Shown here piece by piece: positions 34,880 to 45,454 of a stretch of DNA of 64,000 bases. The stretch comes from Punctularia strigosozonata HHB-11173 SS5. Lineage: Eukaryota > Basidiomycota > Agaricomycetes > Corticiales > Punctulariaceae. The notes below the pieces were generated by a model, which searched no databases, was not told where the DNA came from, and worked only from the letters and a program-made list of their open reading frames with translations. The position numbers and the translations under genes are program-made. The stretch is taken from contig NW_006767440.1 in assembly GCF_000264995.1 (NCBI RefSeq), forward strand, positions 1,407,863-1,471,862. Direction: 5' to 3'. The first letter of the stretch is position 1; each line of letters begins with the position of its first letter.

Positions 34880-36007
34880 ATGCCTGCCGAAAGCCCCGAG
34901 ATAGCCGAGAGCGTCTCCCTGCTCAAGATCGAGGAAGAGGGCGGCGAGGGCGAGCAGTCCGCGCCGAAGACGTGCCCGGTCTCCGGAGCCTCCGCCAGCG
35001 CCGACATCCCCAAGAGCATGCCTATCCACGTCTCCGACGGTCTCTCGCTCCAGACCGACACGGACGACACGCTCTCCGTGCACTCGGACAAGTCCGAGAA
35101 CACCGTCGGCTCGTCCAACATCCTCCACCAAGAGGAGAAGCAGACGTGCCCCGTCGTGTTCACGCAGGAGGTCGACGAAGACCTGCTCCGCACCTCGCTC
35201 GAGGACCGGATCGCGTACACCACCGACTTCCTCAACTTCACCGACCGGGATTCGAAGATCATCGCCGAGATTGGGCCGATAGTGAATCAGTTCATACCCG
35301 GGATGGTGGACGATATGTACGCGAAACTGTTTGAATTCGACGTCACGAAGAAGATTTTCATGGCGAGGAACGAGGTACGTCCTGGCGTGGATGCCCGACC
35401 TGCATGTCTTCGCCGCATGCTCACACACACCGCGTTTCAGGGTTTCAACGGACCCCTTCCTGAGAAGTTGGAAGATCTCACATTAGACAGCCCTCAGATC
35501 ACCTTCCGTAAAGTATGGCTTTCGAAGATCTACAGTCGTCGCGCATTCCTGATCATCATCGTCGACAGGTGTTTTTGAAGTCCTGGGCCCGTCGTGTGTT
35601 GACAACGGATTATTCGAATGGAAAGGCGTGTTTTTTCTATTGTATGGGTGTGCGCAACCTCTGACAGTCACATGGTCATCGTAGACTTGGGCATACATGG
35701 ACAAAGTCGGGATAATGCACACCGGCGAATCTCCCTTCAAGCACCAGCGGACGATGGGCATCCCGCCACTGAATGTCCCATGTGAGCCCGATCATCATTT
35801 GCGACAAAGCGGGCTGAGACTGAGCTTTCGATAGATCGGGACTGCGCGTTGACGCTCGGGTGGGTACAGACCGTTATACAGACCGCCATCCTCCAGGTAC
35901 CGGAGGAACGTCTGCCCATGGCGAAGAAGATCGAGGGCATCCAGGCCCTTACGAAGGTTATGTGGTTACAAAACGACTTCTTTTCCCGGCACTACGTTAA
36001 GGAATGA
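34880..36007 (+). CDS. Protoglobin / globin-sensor domain protein
   Basis: Exons 34880-35374, 35441-35512, 35569-35625, 35685-35781 and 35835-36007 give 297 residues. The first 95 or so are acidic and Ser/Glu-rich, probably disordered. The rest matches the protoglobin fold: YTTDFLNFTDRDSKIIAEIG, PIVNQFIPGMVDDMYAKLF, TWAYMDKVGIMHTGESPFKH with the likely proximal haem His in GIMHTG, then YRDCALTLGWVQTVIQTAIL and a C-terminal helix ending NDFFSRHYVKE. Protoglobins bind O2, CO and NO; in bacteria the fold is the sensor of many signalling proteins, but here no output domain is attached. The intron at 35626-35684 has a GC donor (AAG|gcgtgt); GT alternatives lose the DYSNGKTWAYMDK frame. Ligand and role are unknown. 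Confidence 0.85.
35626..35684 (+). other. GC-AG intron in the protoglobin gene
   Basis: A 59-bp intron begins gcgtgt after exon AAG and ends atcgtag. It joins TTDYSNGK to TWAYMDK in phase 0; the adjacent GT two bases on shifts the frame. Confidence 0.78.
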
Positions 36008-36214
36008 TTGAACATAATGCAGTCCCGAATGTATCGTCGATCTGTATACTACTACTATAATTGCCTACCTTGATACAACTGAGCCCGGTGAGCAGAGCTC
36101 CGCCTGAGAGCTCCACGATCAAGCGCTTTTCCTGCAGAGGTATCGGCGCGCATCGGCTTCTGATGGGGAACCGTACTCGCGAGTTGACCAGGAGCGAAAT
36201 GGAAAGGCGTACGC

Positions 36215-37806
36215 TCACCACGATCGCGACGGCTTGTGCCACGACCAGTCGTCGACCTCCGTTGCCGAGGCGTACAGTTGCGCCAGTACTTCGCCACCCA
36301 CACCCTCTTCCTCTTCATCGTCCTCGCTCGACGTATGGATTAGCTCGATGTCCACGACGGCGCTGAGTTCCTCTGCGAGAGCACGATCCAACTCGCGATA
36401 GAACATCGACTGGGACTCGAGATCGGCCAGGAGCCGGAGCCGCTTCAAGTTGCCGCTTTCCACCCTATGAGTAATCATGCCCTTGCAGGTCACATCGCTA
36501 ACCAGCGTTTCGCCGGACAACGCCAGGACCTCCAGGCCCTGGCAGTGCGTATCTTGCCCGTAGACGTCCAAAGCGTTCACCCAGTTCCCGAGGTAGTAGC
36601 AATGGTAGACCGTCAGGAAACGCGCGCCGGGGAAGAGGGCGAGGAGGCCCACGACGTCGCTTGACCGGCAGCCCTTGAAGGTCACGCTCTGCACGCCGGC
36701 GTACGGGTTGGCGCCACCGTCGGCGAGCTCCATCACGTACCCGAAGCTCTCCTCCGTGCTATCGTCGACCGCGTCGCTCGCGGAGTGGTCCGTGAAGTGG
36801 ACGGCCTTCAGCACCGGCGCCCGAAGCATCAGCAGGATATCGCACATGACGGCCCACTTGGCGCTCTCGAGATGGAGGTAGAGTAGCGATGGAACGTGGA
36901 AAGGTTCCGAACCCTGGAACGGCCCCCCGACCAGGGGTACGACGCCTCCCAATCCGAGGCTGAGGCATTGGAGGTTCGGCGACGCCTGAAGGACCAGGGA
37001 AAGGGATAAGAGGGTGTGTCCACTGTCGTAACTGGCGGGGATCCCCAGGTGCAGCGCGGTGACCCCGCTCATGATGTTGAACCCGTGACGGCTGAAGCAT
37101 TGCTCGATCCGCATAACAGCGAGGTTGGGCGATGACACAGTGCGTCTGACCCTCGTAGTCGGGCTCCAGCGTGGGTGGAGTTGATATAGCTCAGCCTCGG
37201 TGTAAAGTGGATTGTAGTCCGTGAGCAGGAGCTCTTTCAGGGCGGGTATGTGAACATCCGTGAGCAAACGCATAACGAGCCCGGTTTCCTCAGCACGGTG
37301 CCCTCTGATTTCGAGAGTTTCCCAACGATGCGAATATCTCTTGAGCGACTGTATGCATAGCTCGAGTCGGTTAGCGACGTCGTAAGCCGCTGCTTCGGCT
37401 TCGTTCGGATCATTGGGGAGGCGAACGTAAGGCGGGAGGTCGAGCGAGATGTCGAGAGGGAGAGATCCAGAGTGTCGAAGGTAGCGGTCGACCTTGCGGA
37501 AATCGCGGTGCGTGGTGATTTCTATCCGTGTCCAGAACGAGGGGTAATCCTCTATGACGCCTTTCCAGAATTTGCAGACTCCCGTCAGGTAACCTGCATC
37601 GTGAGGCCCCAATGCATGATAATGTTTTGATATTTCCAGAACCAGCTCAGTCGGAAGACGATCAACGCTTGCGCTGTTGGAATAGCCCACGTTCACAGGT
37701 GGACTGAGGATAAAGCCTAGGCCGGTGCATCCAGTAGTGCTGTTGTATAGAGCGAGATGTTAGACGGAAAGCATAGGCATGGATTATGGACTTACAACTG
37801 CGGCAT
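36215..37806 (-). CDS. F-box protein with leucine-rich region (copy 1)
   Basis: Exons 37806-37796 (only 11 nt) and 37703-36215 give 499 residues. The large exon has no ATG near its 5' end (its first candidate is GTG), so the start comes from the tiny exon MPQ|F, which splices in phase. An F-box occupies about residues 15-55 (VDRLPTELVLEISKHY...GVCKFWKGVIEDYPSFWTRI). The rest has irregular leucine-rich segments (VTALHLGIP, LQCLSLGLGGV, VPSLLYLHLES) and ends in an acidic loop and DDWSWHKPSRSW. F-box proteins bind Skp1 and present substrates to SCF ubiquitin ligases. The next gene on this strand (39106-40611) is a paralog with the same C-terminal motif. Substrate unknown. Confidence 0.82.
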
Positions 37807-39105
37807 CAGGCAGACTGTTTGGCCTCCTTACGAGCCGAGAGTCCAAAAGTGTGCCGCGGTCGCTGATCTCCCATCCTCGCGGGCAAATATATAGCGATCC
37901 TAACAGCAAACAACATGGACCTCAACAATGATTTCTCTCCAATGGCAACTCGTCAGCCAAGCGCCTCGTTGCATACGATAAGATCGAGCTCATGGCCACA
38001 GCTCCGCGGAGTCATCACTTGTACACTGCCTAGGCGAGCCTCGAGGATGTAAAAAGAGCGACAACAATGGACTCGACGGAGCGTCCTTGAGCTCGAGGTA
38101 TGCGGTTATGCAGGCGGATAACGCCGGTGAGCTAGGAGTAGTGGCTACACGTGACCGTGCGACTCACGTATTACTATTAGGATCTTGGTCAGCAGAATTG
38201 CTTCTCGTGTTCAAGTTCCTCTTACTTCTGACGTTACGTATACATGGAATGAACCATGAGCTGATAGGAAGGCGGTATAGCTACGTCTGCCCTGTTTTGA
38301 TACTCTATATCAGGTATGTCACCCCGCTGCAACTTCGACTATGCGTTGTCACTGCTTGCAAAGATCCCGGAAGAGGAGGTGAAGCGCACAACACCGGGGC
38401 TTACTATTGATATCCGGATTATCCCGCATCCAGACATATTATCTGCTGGAGAGATCCCGTTCGTCCGTGTAGACTCATATGTTCATCAGCGTCTCAGTCA
38501 AAACATCGGAGATCCGCAGCACTACGCACTACGATAGAAGGCCGGACACATGATAGGACGTGCATGACAGATCTCCCAGAGCAACGTTTGAAACGTCCAG
38601 GGCCTGTCTCCCATGTGGATCTGTCCGTTGTGTTTGACATATGCGCACACAAAGGTTCCGGGCACAACGACTTCGAAACGATACCTCTTCTCAGCGCCAT
38701 ATGGGAAACAAGCATCGTGTCCTGACATGTGTTCCAGAGGCGGCGGCGACGTCTCGATTTCTCTTCTAGCTGCGTTGATTACCGGCCACGAGGCAACAAG
38801 CCAAGCCATTGTTCTCGAATTCGGGTCATCATGCGCGGACATACAGCACTATTCGGTTACTAGGAGATATCGCTGCTGTTCTTCGGCAATTAGGTCAAGG
38901 TATGAGTCGACGAGCAGGCCTAGGTACGCGAGCCGGTATTCAACTCGGTTTGTAACCTAGAGAGGGGAGACCATGATGAGATTCTTAGGATTAGGACATC
39001 CAAGAGTAAGCAACAGAATGACATTTGCATAGGTTGATGAATCTACCTGCGCCGCAATGGTGACCATCATGCACACAGCGCCAATATGCCTAGCACCCGC
39101 TACCA
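37807..39105. other. Intergenic between F-box paralogs, with two doubtful short frames
   Basis: About 1.3 kb. Two frames look mildly protein-like: + 38316-38537 (contains LSLLAKIPEEEVKRTTPG) and - 38842-38522 (contains VPGTFVCAYVKHNGQIHMGD). They overlap tail to tail, lack a recognisable domain and cannot be linked to exons with confidence. They may be relics or chance. Confidence 0.3.
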
Positions 39106-40611
39106 TCACCAGGAATGATCCCACTCATGCCACGCCCAATCATCGAAGTCGGCGTTCGTAGCGTAGAGGTCCGCCAACTTCTCGCACAACTTGGCATCGT
39201 CGCCCTCGGGTTCGTAGGCGTACATCTTAACATAGGTCACCTCAAGTCCCTCCATGGCTTGTAACGCCTCCACTGTCTCCTCGTCAAAACCCCCGAATTG
39301 ATGATGGCCCGTGAGAAGCCGGACCTCTCTCAGGCAACCGTGGTCCACCCTGTTGACGACCATCTGCAAGAAGAGGTCCTGCATCTCCTCGTCGGCGGCG
39401 TATGTATACCAGGTGAGCACTTCCAGTTTTGGGCACCAAAAACCGACCTCCTCGTCCATGTCCAATGCGGTGATCCATTCTTCCATATTATAGTTACCGC
39501 ATACCGTCAGGAAACGGAGACCCCAGAAGAGCTCCAGTATTGGGAAGAAAGTCTCGTAGGTGACACACTTCATGGTAAGATGCTGCAAGAGATGGTATGG
39601 ATGGGACAAATTGTCGTCTTCATACCGCTCTATGATCCCCTGAATGGACGACGCATTATTGCCGTCGCGGAGGCCCATTGGCTGACGCTGATCATAGTGA
39701 TCACAGATATGGAGCGTCTTCAATGCCGGGAAAACGAACGTCCACAGGATGGCGCAGACCATCTCCTCGTCAGCCACATCGATATTCAGGTAGAGAAGAG
39801 AGGGCACGGTGATAGACACGGGGTCGTGCATGGGCTGATCCGATGGTTCGACGCCGCGCAGTCCAAGGCCCAAGCATCGGAGGTTTGGCGAACTCTGAAA
39901 AACGGCGCAGATGCTCTGCATGGCGGGTTCGTACAAGGTGCCCACTGGGATGCCCAAGTGAAGTGTCGTGAGCCCAACCATCGACACGCTGCAGCACCGC
40001 GCGAAGCACTGATCCAAACGCAACACGGCCAGGTTGGGTAAAGGTGCACCACCGAAGGTCATGACGCGTTCGCCGCGCGGTTTGAGGATGGACCACGTCG
40101 AGTCCGGATAATACTTCCGTTCGTAATCCACCAATAACAACGTCCTGAGATTCGGGGCCTGGACGTTCTGGAGGCAACGAGCGACGACCTCCGTTTGGTT
40201 TACCAAATGGGCCACAATACGTAGAGTCGACCAGCGATGGGAGTGCTGCTTCAGCAGTTCCATTCCGGGATGGATGTTGGGGGACGTATCTTCGTCACCA
40301 TCTTTCCTCTCGTGGGCTGGAGGATCGAGCAGTAAGTATATGTTGAGCAGCTGGGAACCAGAAAGTCGGAGGAGGCGAGGGAGTTCCCGGTGCATCTCCC
40401 GATAGTCGGAAGTGACGGTGATGTCCGTCCAAAATCGGGATTGCCCTTCGATGATTTCATCCCAGCGCCTGCAAATCCGGTGAACGTAAAAGGTTGGGTC
40501 GTCGTCGTATTCCAATATTTTCAGGAGAATCTCTGGAGGACATCGATCGATGGGAGCATACGAATGAATTTGTCGTGCGGTATTATGTCCCGACAGTCCT
40601 CTACGAGACAT
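39106..40611 (-). CDS. F-box protein with leucine-rich region (copy 2)
   Basis: A single exon of 501 codons from ATG at 40611 (MSRRGLSGHNTARQIHSYAP). The F-box lies at about residues 20-60 (IDRCPPEILLKILEY...RICRRWDEIIEGQSRFWTDI). Leucine-rich stretches follow (LRTLLLVDYE, LTTLHLGIP, LRCLGLGLRGVEP, VPSLLYLNIDV), aligning block by block with copy 1. The end, DDWAWHEWDHSW, is the same motif as DDWSWHKPSRSW in copy 1. The two are clearly diverged paralogs, so the duplication is old. The likely role is substrate recognition in an SCF ubiquitin ligase; F-box families are greatly expanded in mushroom genomes. Confidence 0.85.
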   Translation of the reverse strand: MSRRGLSGHNTARQIHSYAPIDRCPPEILLKILEYDDDPTFYVHRICRRWDEIIEGQSRFWTDITVTSDYREMHRELPRLLRLSGSQLLNIYLLLDPPAHERKDGDEDTSPNIHPGMELLKQHSHRWSTLRIVAHLVNQTEVVARCLQNVQAPNLRTLLLVDYERKYYPDSTWSILKPRGERVMTFGGAPLPNLAVLRLDQCFARCCSVSMVGLTTLHLGIPVGTLYEPAMQSICAVFQSSPNLRCLGLGLRGVEPSDQPMHDPVSITVPSLLYLNIDVADEEMVCAILWTFVFPALKTLHICDHYDQRQPMGLRDGNNASSIQGIIERYEDDNLSHPYHLLQHLTMKCVTYETFFPILELFWGLRFLTVCGNYNMEEWITALDMDEEVGFWCPKLEVLTWYTYAADEEMQDLFLQMVVNRVDHGCLREVRLLTGHHQFGGFDEETVEALQAMEGLEVTYVKMYAYEPEGDDAKLCEKLADLYATNADFDDWAWHEWDHSW

Positions 40612-42006
40612 GACACCACGAAGCTAATTATCCATAAACGTAAGAACAGGCACGGGTAGGAGCATTTTCAGAAGGAAACTCACGTACAGGCTAGATTCCA
40701 AGCTAATGTGTCCCCCGAAGGACGCTGTTCAGGCGTTCAGCGTCACCCAGGAATTTCCGAGGGCTAGTGGCAAGATCTTGGGGAGTCGATGGATGCTCCG
40801 TAAAAGACAGCTGCAGGAGATGACATAAGATGGCGAGCGAGACTATAAAGATAATGCCATCCGGCATCCGGAATGGACGGCTCACCCTGGGTAAGTCGTC
40901 GAGCGCCCTAAGATAAAGGATTGTTCCCGTGGGATCGGAGATCTCGCTCGCCTAGATCACCGAGGTACAATTGTGTATAAATAACACAACTTCTTCTCTT
41001 GCTAGTGAATCTCTTGAGCAGCAGATAATCGAACGTGACGGTAACGCCGGATGTCGCCGGGTCTTTAGCGGTGTACGAATCAAGATCGCAGGGATACACG
41101 CATACGAGATGGACTTGTCATGAAAATGAGCAAGATCCAGCTCAAATGCTACCATGCGACTCCCCTTCTGGTCTGCATGCTCCACTTGGCGCACCCGCGC
41201 TGAGATCTTGTCATAAGGACCTCACTGCTTACGGAAGTGTGCTCGGCTAAAAGCAGTCAGCCGACACTGAGTCTTGAGAATAGCTCCTTACCCCATGACA
41301 CGATCTTGTCATGGCATCCATGTCGGCTCGCACCGCGCAATCTGTGTCCTCAGCACATCGTCAAGAAATCCGGCGGGTCGTCCCGACAGCTCAGCGGATC
41401 TTCCTGATTTAGGCTATATTTCTCCCTCGGGCCCGCCGATGGCCCTTGCCTGCCCGTATGGGTGTGAAGATCAGGAAGCAGATTCTGCCATTGTCCTTGC
41501 TGATTTGGGTTTTTCGTGCTGCGATACATCAATATTTCTCGCACGGAGTGGAGCTAGGTTATGACCCACCGTGCACCGTACCAAATTGCGCGCCAATGCC
41601 GAGGTCACCGGGCATCTCGCGTAGGTACGTTGCATGAGCATCGGTGAGAAAGCGGATGGCGCATGCTCGTAGCGAACCAAGAGAAGCCAAGCTTTCTAAC
41701 CGACTCCCCAACAATTGCGAGCGATTTAGGCAGCAAGATCGGATGGTTTTGAGAAACCCACCGCGAGCTTTTGCCTGATGAACGGCCCCTTGTTATTGGT
41801 TGACATGAGATATTGGATAGTAGACATGCCCTTGTCGATGCCTCATAACGAAGAGGATAATAGTATTTACCGCCGAGTGGTTGAGCCACGAGCTCTTGAT
41901 AGAGCTTTTCAGAGTCCGCACCAATGCCGCAGAATATGTCTTCGTGTAATGCTCGAGATGCTAGTAAAGGCTGCATACCATCGAGCAAGTTTTGTCTCAG
42001 GGGACG
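40612..42006. other. Intergenic, no gene supported
   Basis: About 1.4 kb between the F-box gene start and the 3' end of the second LOG gene. Open frames on both strands are short, mutually overlapping and without motifs. I see no repeat or RNA gene. Confidence 0.4.
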
Positions 42007-42950
42007 TTATGTGGCATGCAGAGCTTTGTCTTGCAGGAGATCCTGGGCACCTGTTGAAGGCATCTCGCGTGACCAGTCAAAAGGGTACACCGGCTTTCCA
42101 GACGGAGTCCATCGTTCAATCGCAGCAACAGCGGCAGTGCCCCAATCGAATAGCTCATGAGCGGCGACGTCTTCGGCGGTTGGCGAGTTTGGAGACGAGA
42201 GGGGCGGGCCGTCGACGAAGACAACGAGCGCCTCGTTGTGAGCCCGAATGAAGCCGTTCCGAACGCCGTTGCGAATCAAATCTCGTAGAGGATCATAGAA
42301 ACCCAGCACGTTGACGACAACGACAGGCTTGTTGTGAATGCCCAATTGTGTCCACGTCGTTACTTCCAGAACCTAGACGAAACGTAGGTTAGTATTTCAT
42401 GTCATCATGAAGTCCTATGCCAGGGGTGTGATGGTAAACTGACTTCTTCGTATGTGCCGTATCCACCCGGAAGACCGATGAATCCGCACGACCTGTCTGC
42501 CATGATCGTCTTGCGCTCGTGCATAGATCTCACCGCGATCTGTTTCTAGAAATCGGTCCAACGGTCGCGATGCAGGTCCGATAGGGCACACGTACCACCT
42601 CGTCCTTCCCCCCCTTGCTTGCCGAGCGCAACGCGCTTCTTTGCTCACCCTCACCACCAGACGCGACCATCGCGTACGGGATGACACCCAGCACGTCGCC
42701 TCCCTCGTCCCGGACGGTACTGCTAACAATACCCATGATACCTCCGTTACCTCCGCCGTACACCAAGCCACGGCCTGCTTTGGCAAGCGCTCTCCCTAAG
42801 GCTGTATGATAAGACCTTCAGTGAATATGCACACCATTGTTGCTCAGAGCTCGGAGAGAACGCACAGACAGCCGCTAGTTCGAACGCCTTCTGAGTCCCA
42901 TATGACGCGCCGCAGTACACAGCGATCGCACTGTTAGTGGTAGATGACAT
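42007..42950 (-). CDS. LOG-family phosphoribohydrolase-like protein (copy 2)
   Basis: Exons 42950-42866, 42801-42596, 42545-42444 and 42372-42007 give 252 residues. It starts [20 protein letters not shown] and keeps [26 protein letters not shown] and the signature PGGYGTYEE. All three intron positions and phases match copy 1 (7596-8558): after the AAV codons in phase 1, before the helix with SMH[DE]RK in phase 0, and directly after the signature EE in phase 0. The C-terminal half aligns closely ([20 protein letters not shown]). The predicted reaction is nucleotide N-glycosidic cleavage to base plus ribose-5-phosphate. The product ends QDKALHAT. Both copies keep the catalytic Arg and Glu, so neither looks dead. 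Confidence 0.9.
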
Positions 42951-43351
42951 TGGCAATGCAAGGGCGAGTGTGGGTGGACTGTGGAGGTCAACGCTGTCTT
43001 GTCCTGGCCCAGGGAGGACAACGAGTTTATTTTGGGAATTTCGGATAACGCCATGTGTTGCCGGTCGGTCCAGAACTGGATGCTTATTAGACGACGGCGC
43101 CCCTATACCGAGGTGCGAACACCCTGCCCGGATGTTGGCGGGGCAATCATCCCGACGGTGTTATACAAACAGATTCTGGCGCTCGGAGTATCGGTGAATG
43201 TATAGTTCTGTGTAGCTTTAGCAGCTAGCTACTTGCGTCGCTGGTCCAGCGCCGGACACGCTTCGATACAGGCATTGGCAGCAACAGCATAGCGTAAGGA
43301 CAACATACAACAAGAGTCGCTGGGATTCTTGGTACTACGTTGTTTTCCGCT
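42951..43351. other. Intergenic between LOG copy 2 and the PI-PLC gene
   Basis: About 400 bp upstream of LOG copy 2 and downstream of the PI-PLC gene, both on the minus strand. No gene or motif supported. Confidence 0.4.
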
Positions 43352-45058
43352 CTACACCCGATTCCACGATCCCGAGTCAGCTTCTGGCCAACCTTCTTGG
43401 CCCGGTATCCTTCCGCGAAAATTGAGTTCAATCAATAGCGGAACGAGTCCGGCCTCCTCGGGATCGGTATAGAAATCCATCATCACCCATCCCCTAACCC
43501 GAGGTTCGACGACCTGCATGTCACCACCACCGACATAGGTCCGGATATCATGCAGCTTGTCTTGGAACTGCTCCTCCTCGACCTTTAGCGGGAGCGCACC
43601 CTCGCCTCCACGACGGAAGGTGCTTGCTTGGTCGACGAGGAGGCCCAACAACCACCGGCCGACGCGTGCATTGACGCCTTCAATACCAAGACCCCACTGT
43701 GGCCAACCGAAGCCCCGCGCGATGGTAGGCGGCATGGCGAGCGGTAGCGACGATGCGGAGAGATAGGTGATGTTTAAACATGGCGTAGGAGGCTCGTTAG
43801 CCGGAGGGAGCAGTATCCGGGTCGCTAGTTCCACCTTTTCTGGTATAGACAGAAATGATGGGATGCGATACCTGAACAACCGTTCTCAAGTCAACACTCG
43901 TGAACCAGCAACATGCAAGGGCGTACTTGCCAGTCATGCGTTCTCACGAGCGTATTCTTGCAGTTCCAGGTAAATCCCCATTTCTCGCTGTCCGGCCAGT
44001 TCGACGGATGTATCCCGAGGCCTTCCAGCCCGCCCTCCCACTCAGCCCCATCGCCTCCGAAGCGGCTGAACATGACGATCTTCCCCCGAATCTCTCCGAG
44101 CGAAGGTATACGATCGTCCAAGAACCACCCTGCAAGGCCGCCTTCACTCTCCTCAATCTCCCTCCGCACTGCTGCGGAGAATGCCCGTGCGGGAGTCGTG
44201 CGCCAGTCCTCCTGCTTGATTGACATGACGACCGTTTCACGACATGACGCGGCGTCAGAGAAATAATCATGAACGTCCGCGAGAATAGATTGGAAGGTGG
44301 CTTTCTGGGGGTATATGTCGTGATAGGCGATGAGTCGATCATGAACGAGCGAGAGCCGAATGTCTAGCACTCGGATGCCCGACCGCAGCTGTACGGCGAG
44401 CGGCGTCTTGAGTGATTGACATTGAGCGAGCGGCCAACCGTAGAAAGCCATCCTATAGTGGATTGGAATGGACCGAAGGTATACGCTTGATTGCAGACTC
44501 ACGTATCATGTGTACCTATGGTTATCGCATGGTTTGCTCACGGTCGGTGGCTCATTCACATGCAGTGACTTGCCTGGTAGAGTCAAGGATGAGAGTGGGA
44601 CGCCATCCGGGATATCAGACAGGAAGGACCATGGATGATGCCGGGAGAGTATGAGCAGCTTGACCCCCTCAGTTGACTATGTTTGGTGCGGTCAGAACCG
44701 AGAGTATAGCAAGAGATCCGCAGTGGCTCACCCATAGCCTGTACGCACTCCATGCACATGGAATCCCGCGCTCGCTTGAGATCGCTACACTCCTCCAGGA
44801 GGGAGTGGAGCTCAGGGGGACGGTCAAGGAGTATTCGCGAGGAACGTCAGGCGAAAGGTCATCATTGGATGATCCTTTCTTGTCTACAGGTCCGTCGCGT
44901 TGATAACTAATGGCAAGAGCTGCTCTTGTCCTTGAGAAATGGATAGGTCGTGTCCCTTGGCGCGGATGCAAAACGCAGAGATGGGTTGTTGAAGAGCCGC
45001 AAGCGTCGCGTACGACGAGCCGTTCACTTGTCCAATTGAAGATGGTCAAGCGATACAT
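43352..45058 (-). CDS. Phosphatidylinositol-specific phospholipase C X-domain protein
   Basis: The first exon starts MYRLTIFNWTSERLVV and encodes a beta-rich N-terminal region of about 100 residues. The second gives STEGVKLLILSRHHPWSFLS and DIPDGVPLSSLTLPG. A 13-nt exon (44503-44515) then supplies GTHDT with the first catalytic His; it joins MAFYGWPLAQCQSL, VRLDIR-type RVLDIRLSLV, the second His in AYHDIYPQ, and VVMSIKQEDW. A downstream exon continues with YRIPSFLS and ends WPEADSGSWNRV. This is the X-only, bacterial-type PI-PLC fold, which cleaves phosphatidylinositol or its glycans through a cyclic phosphate; no Y, C2 or EF-hand domain is attached. No signal peptide is visible. The preceding intron (44573-44516) has a GC donor. 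Confidence 0.87.
44503..44515 (-). other. 13-nt micro-exon carrying the PI-PLC catalytic His
   Basis: The bases GTACACATGATAC sit between acceptor catag and donor gtgagt. With one base from the exon before and one from the exon after, they encode Gly-Thr-His-Asp-Thr, the con-served first catalytic segment of PI-PLC X domains. Skipping it would lose the catalytic His and the frame (13 nt). Confidence 0.8.
44516..44573 (-). other. GC-AG intron in the PI-PLC gene
   Basis: A 58-bp intron begins gcaagt after exon bases CCAG and ends accatag, directly before the 13-nt micro-exon. No GT donor nearby gives SLTLPGTHDT in frame. Confidence 0.78.
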
Positions 45059-45454
45059 GCTGTCCCTCGTAGAGCGTTCGTTTCCTAAGCAATGTGGCAG
45101 AAGGTCCTGATGGACTGTGGCAGCCTCTCAGAGTGCCAAGCCGCAGGTATAGTATGGTATTCCCTGCACGCCCCAATAGCGGAACGCCAGTTGCAGGTGA
45201 CGTCACGATTCAATGATCGTATGACGTCTTCACCTTAGGCTTTCGATTGCATGTGTGGACTAGCTCACTCGGACACAAACTGATCAGACCGCGCTGTACT
45301 CAGTTATAAAGGTCGCCCGTGTCAGGTTTTTTTCCACGGGAGTGTATACGATGAATTTCAGGTTTCTTATGGGTAAGCGTCAGGATCTCAGCAAGTCCAG
45401 CTACCACATTCCGGGAATGTCTGTAGACTTCATTTAGATACGACGTCAAAACCC
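45059..45454. other. Intergenic between PI-PLC and carboxylesterase genes
   Basis: About 400 bp, probably the PI-PLC promoter and carboxylesterase 3' UTR. Nothing else seen. Confidence 0.4.

Noticed and set aside
37694-37696. GTG as the start of F-box copy 1
   Set aside because: A spliced 11-nt exon with ATG gives a complete in-frame start, so a GTG start is unnecessary.
38316-38842. Two opposed short frames as genes
   Set aside because: They overlap tail to tail, have no domain and no consistent neighbouring exons.
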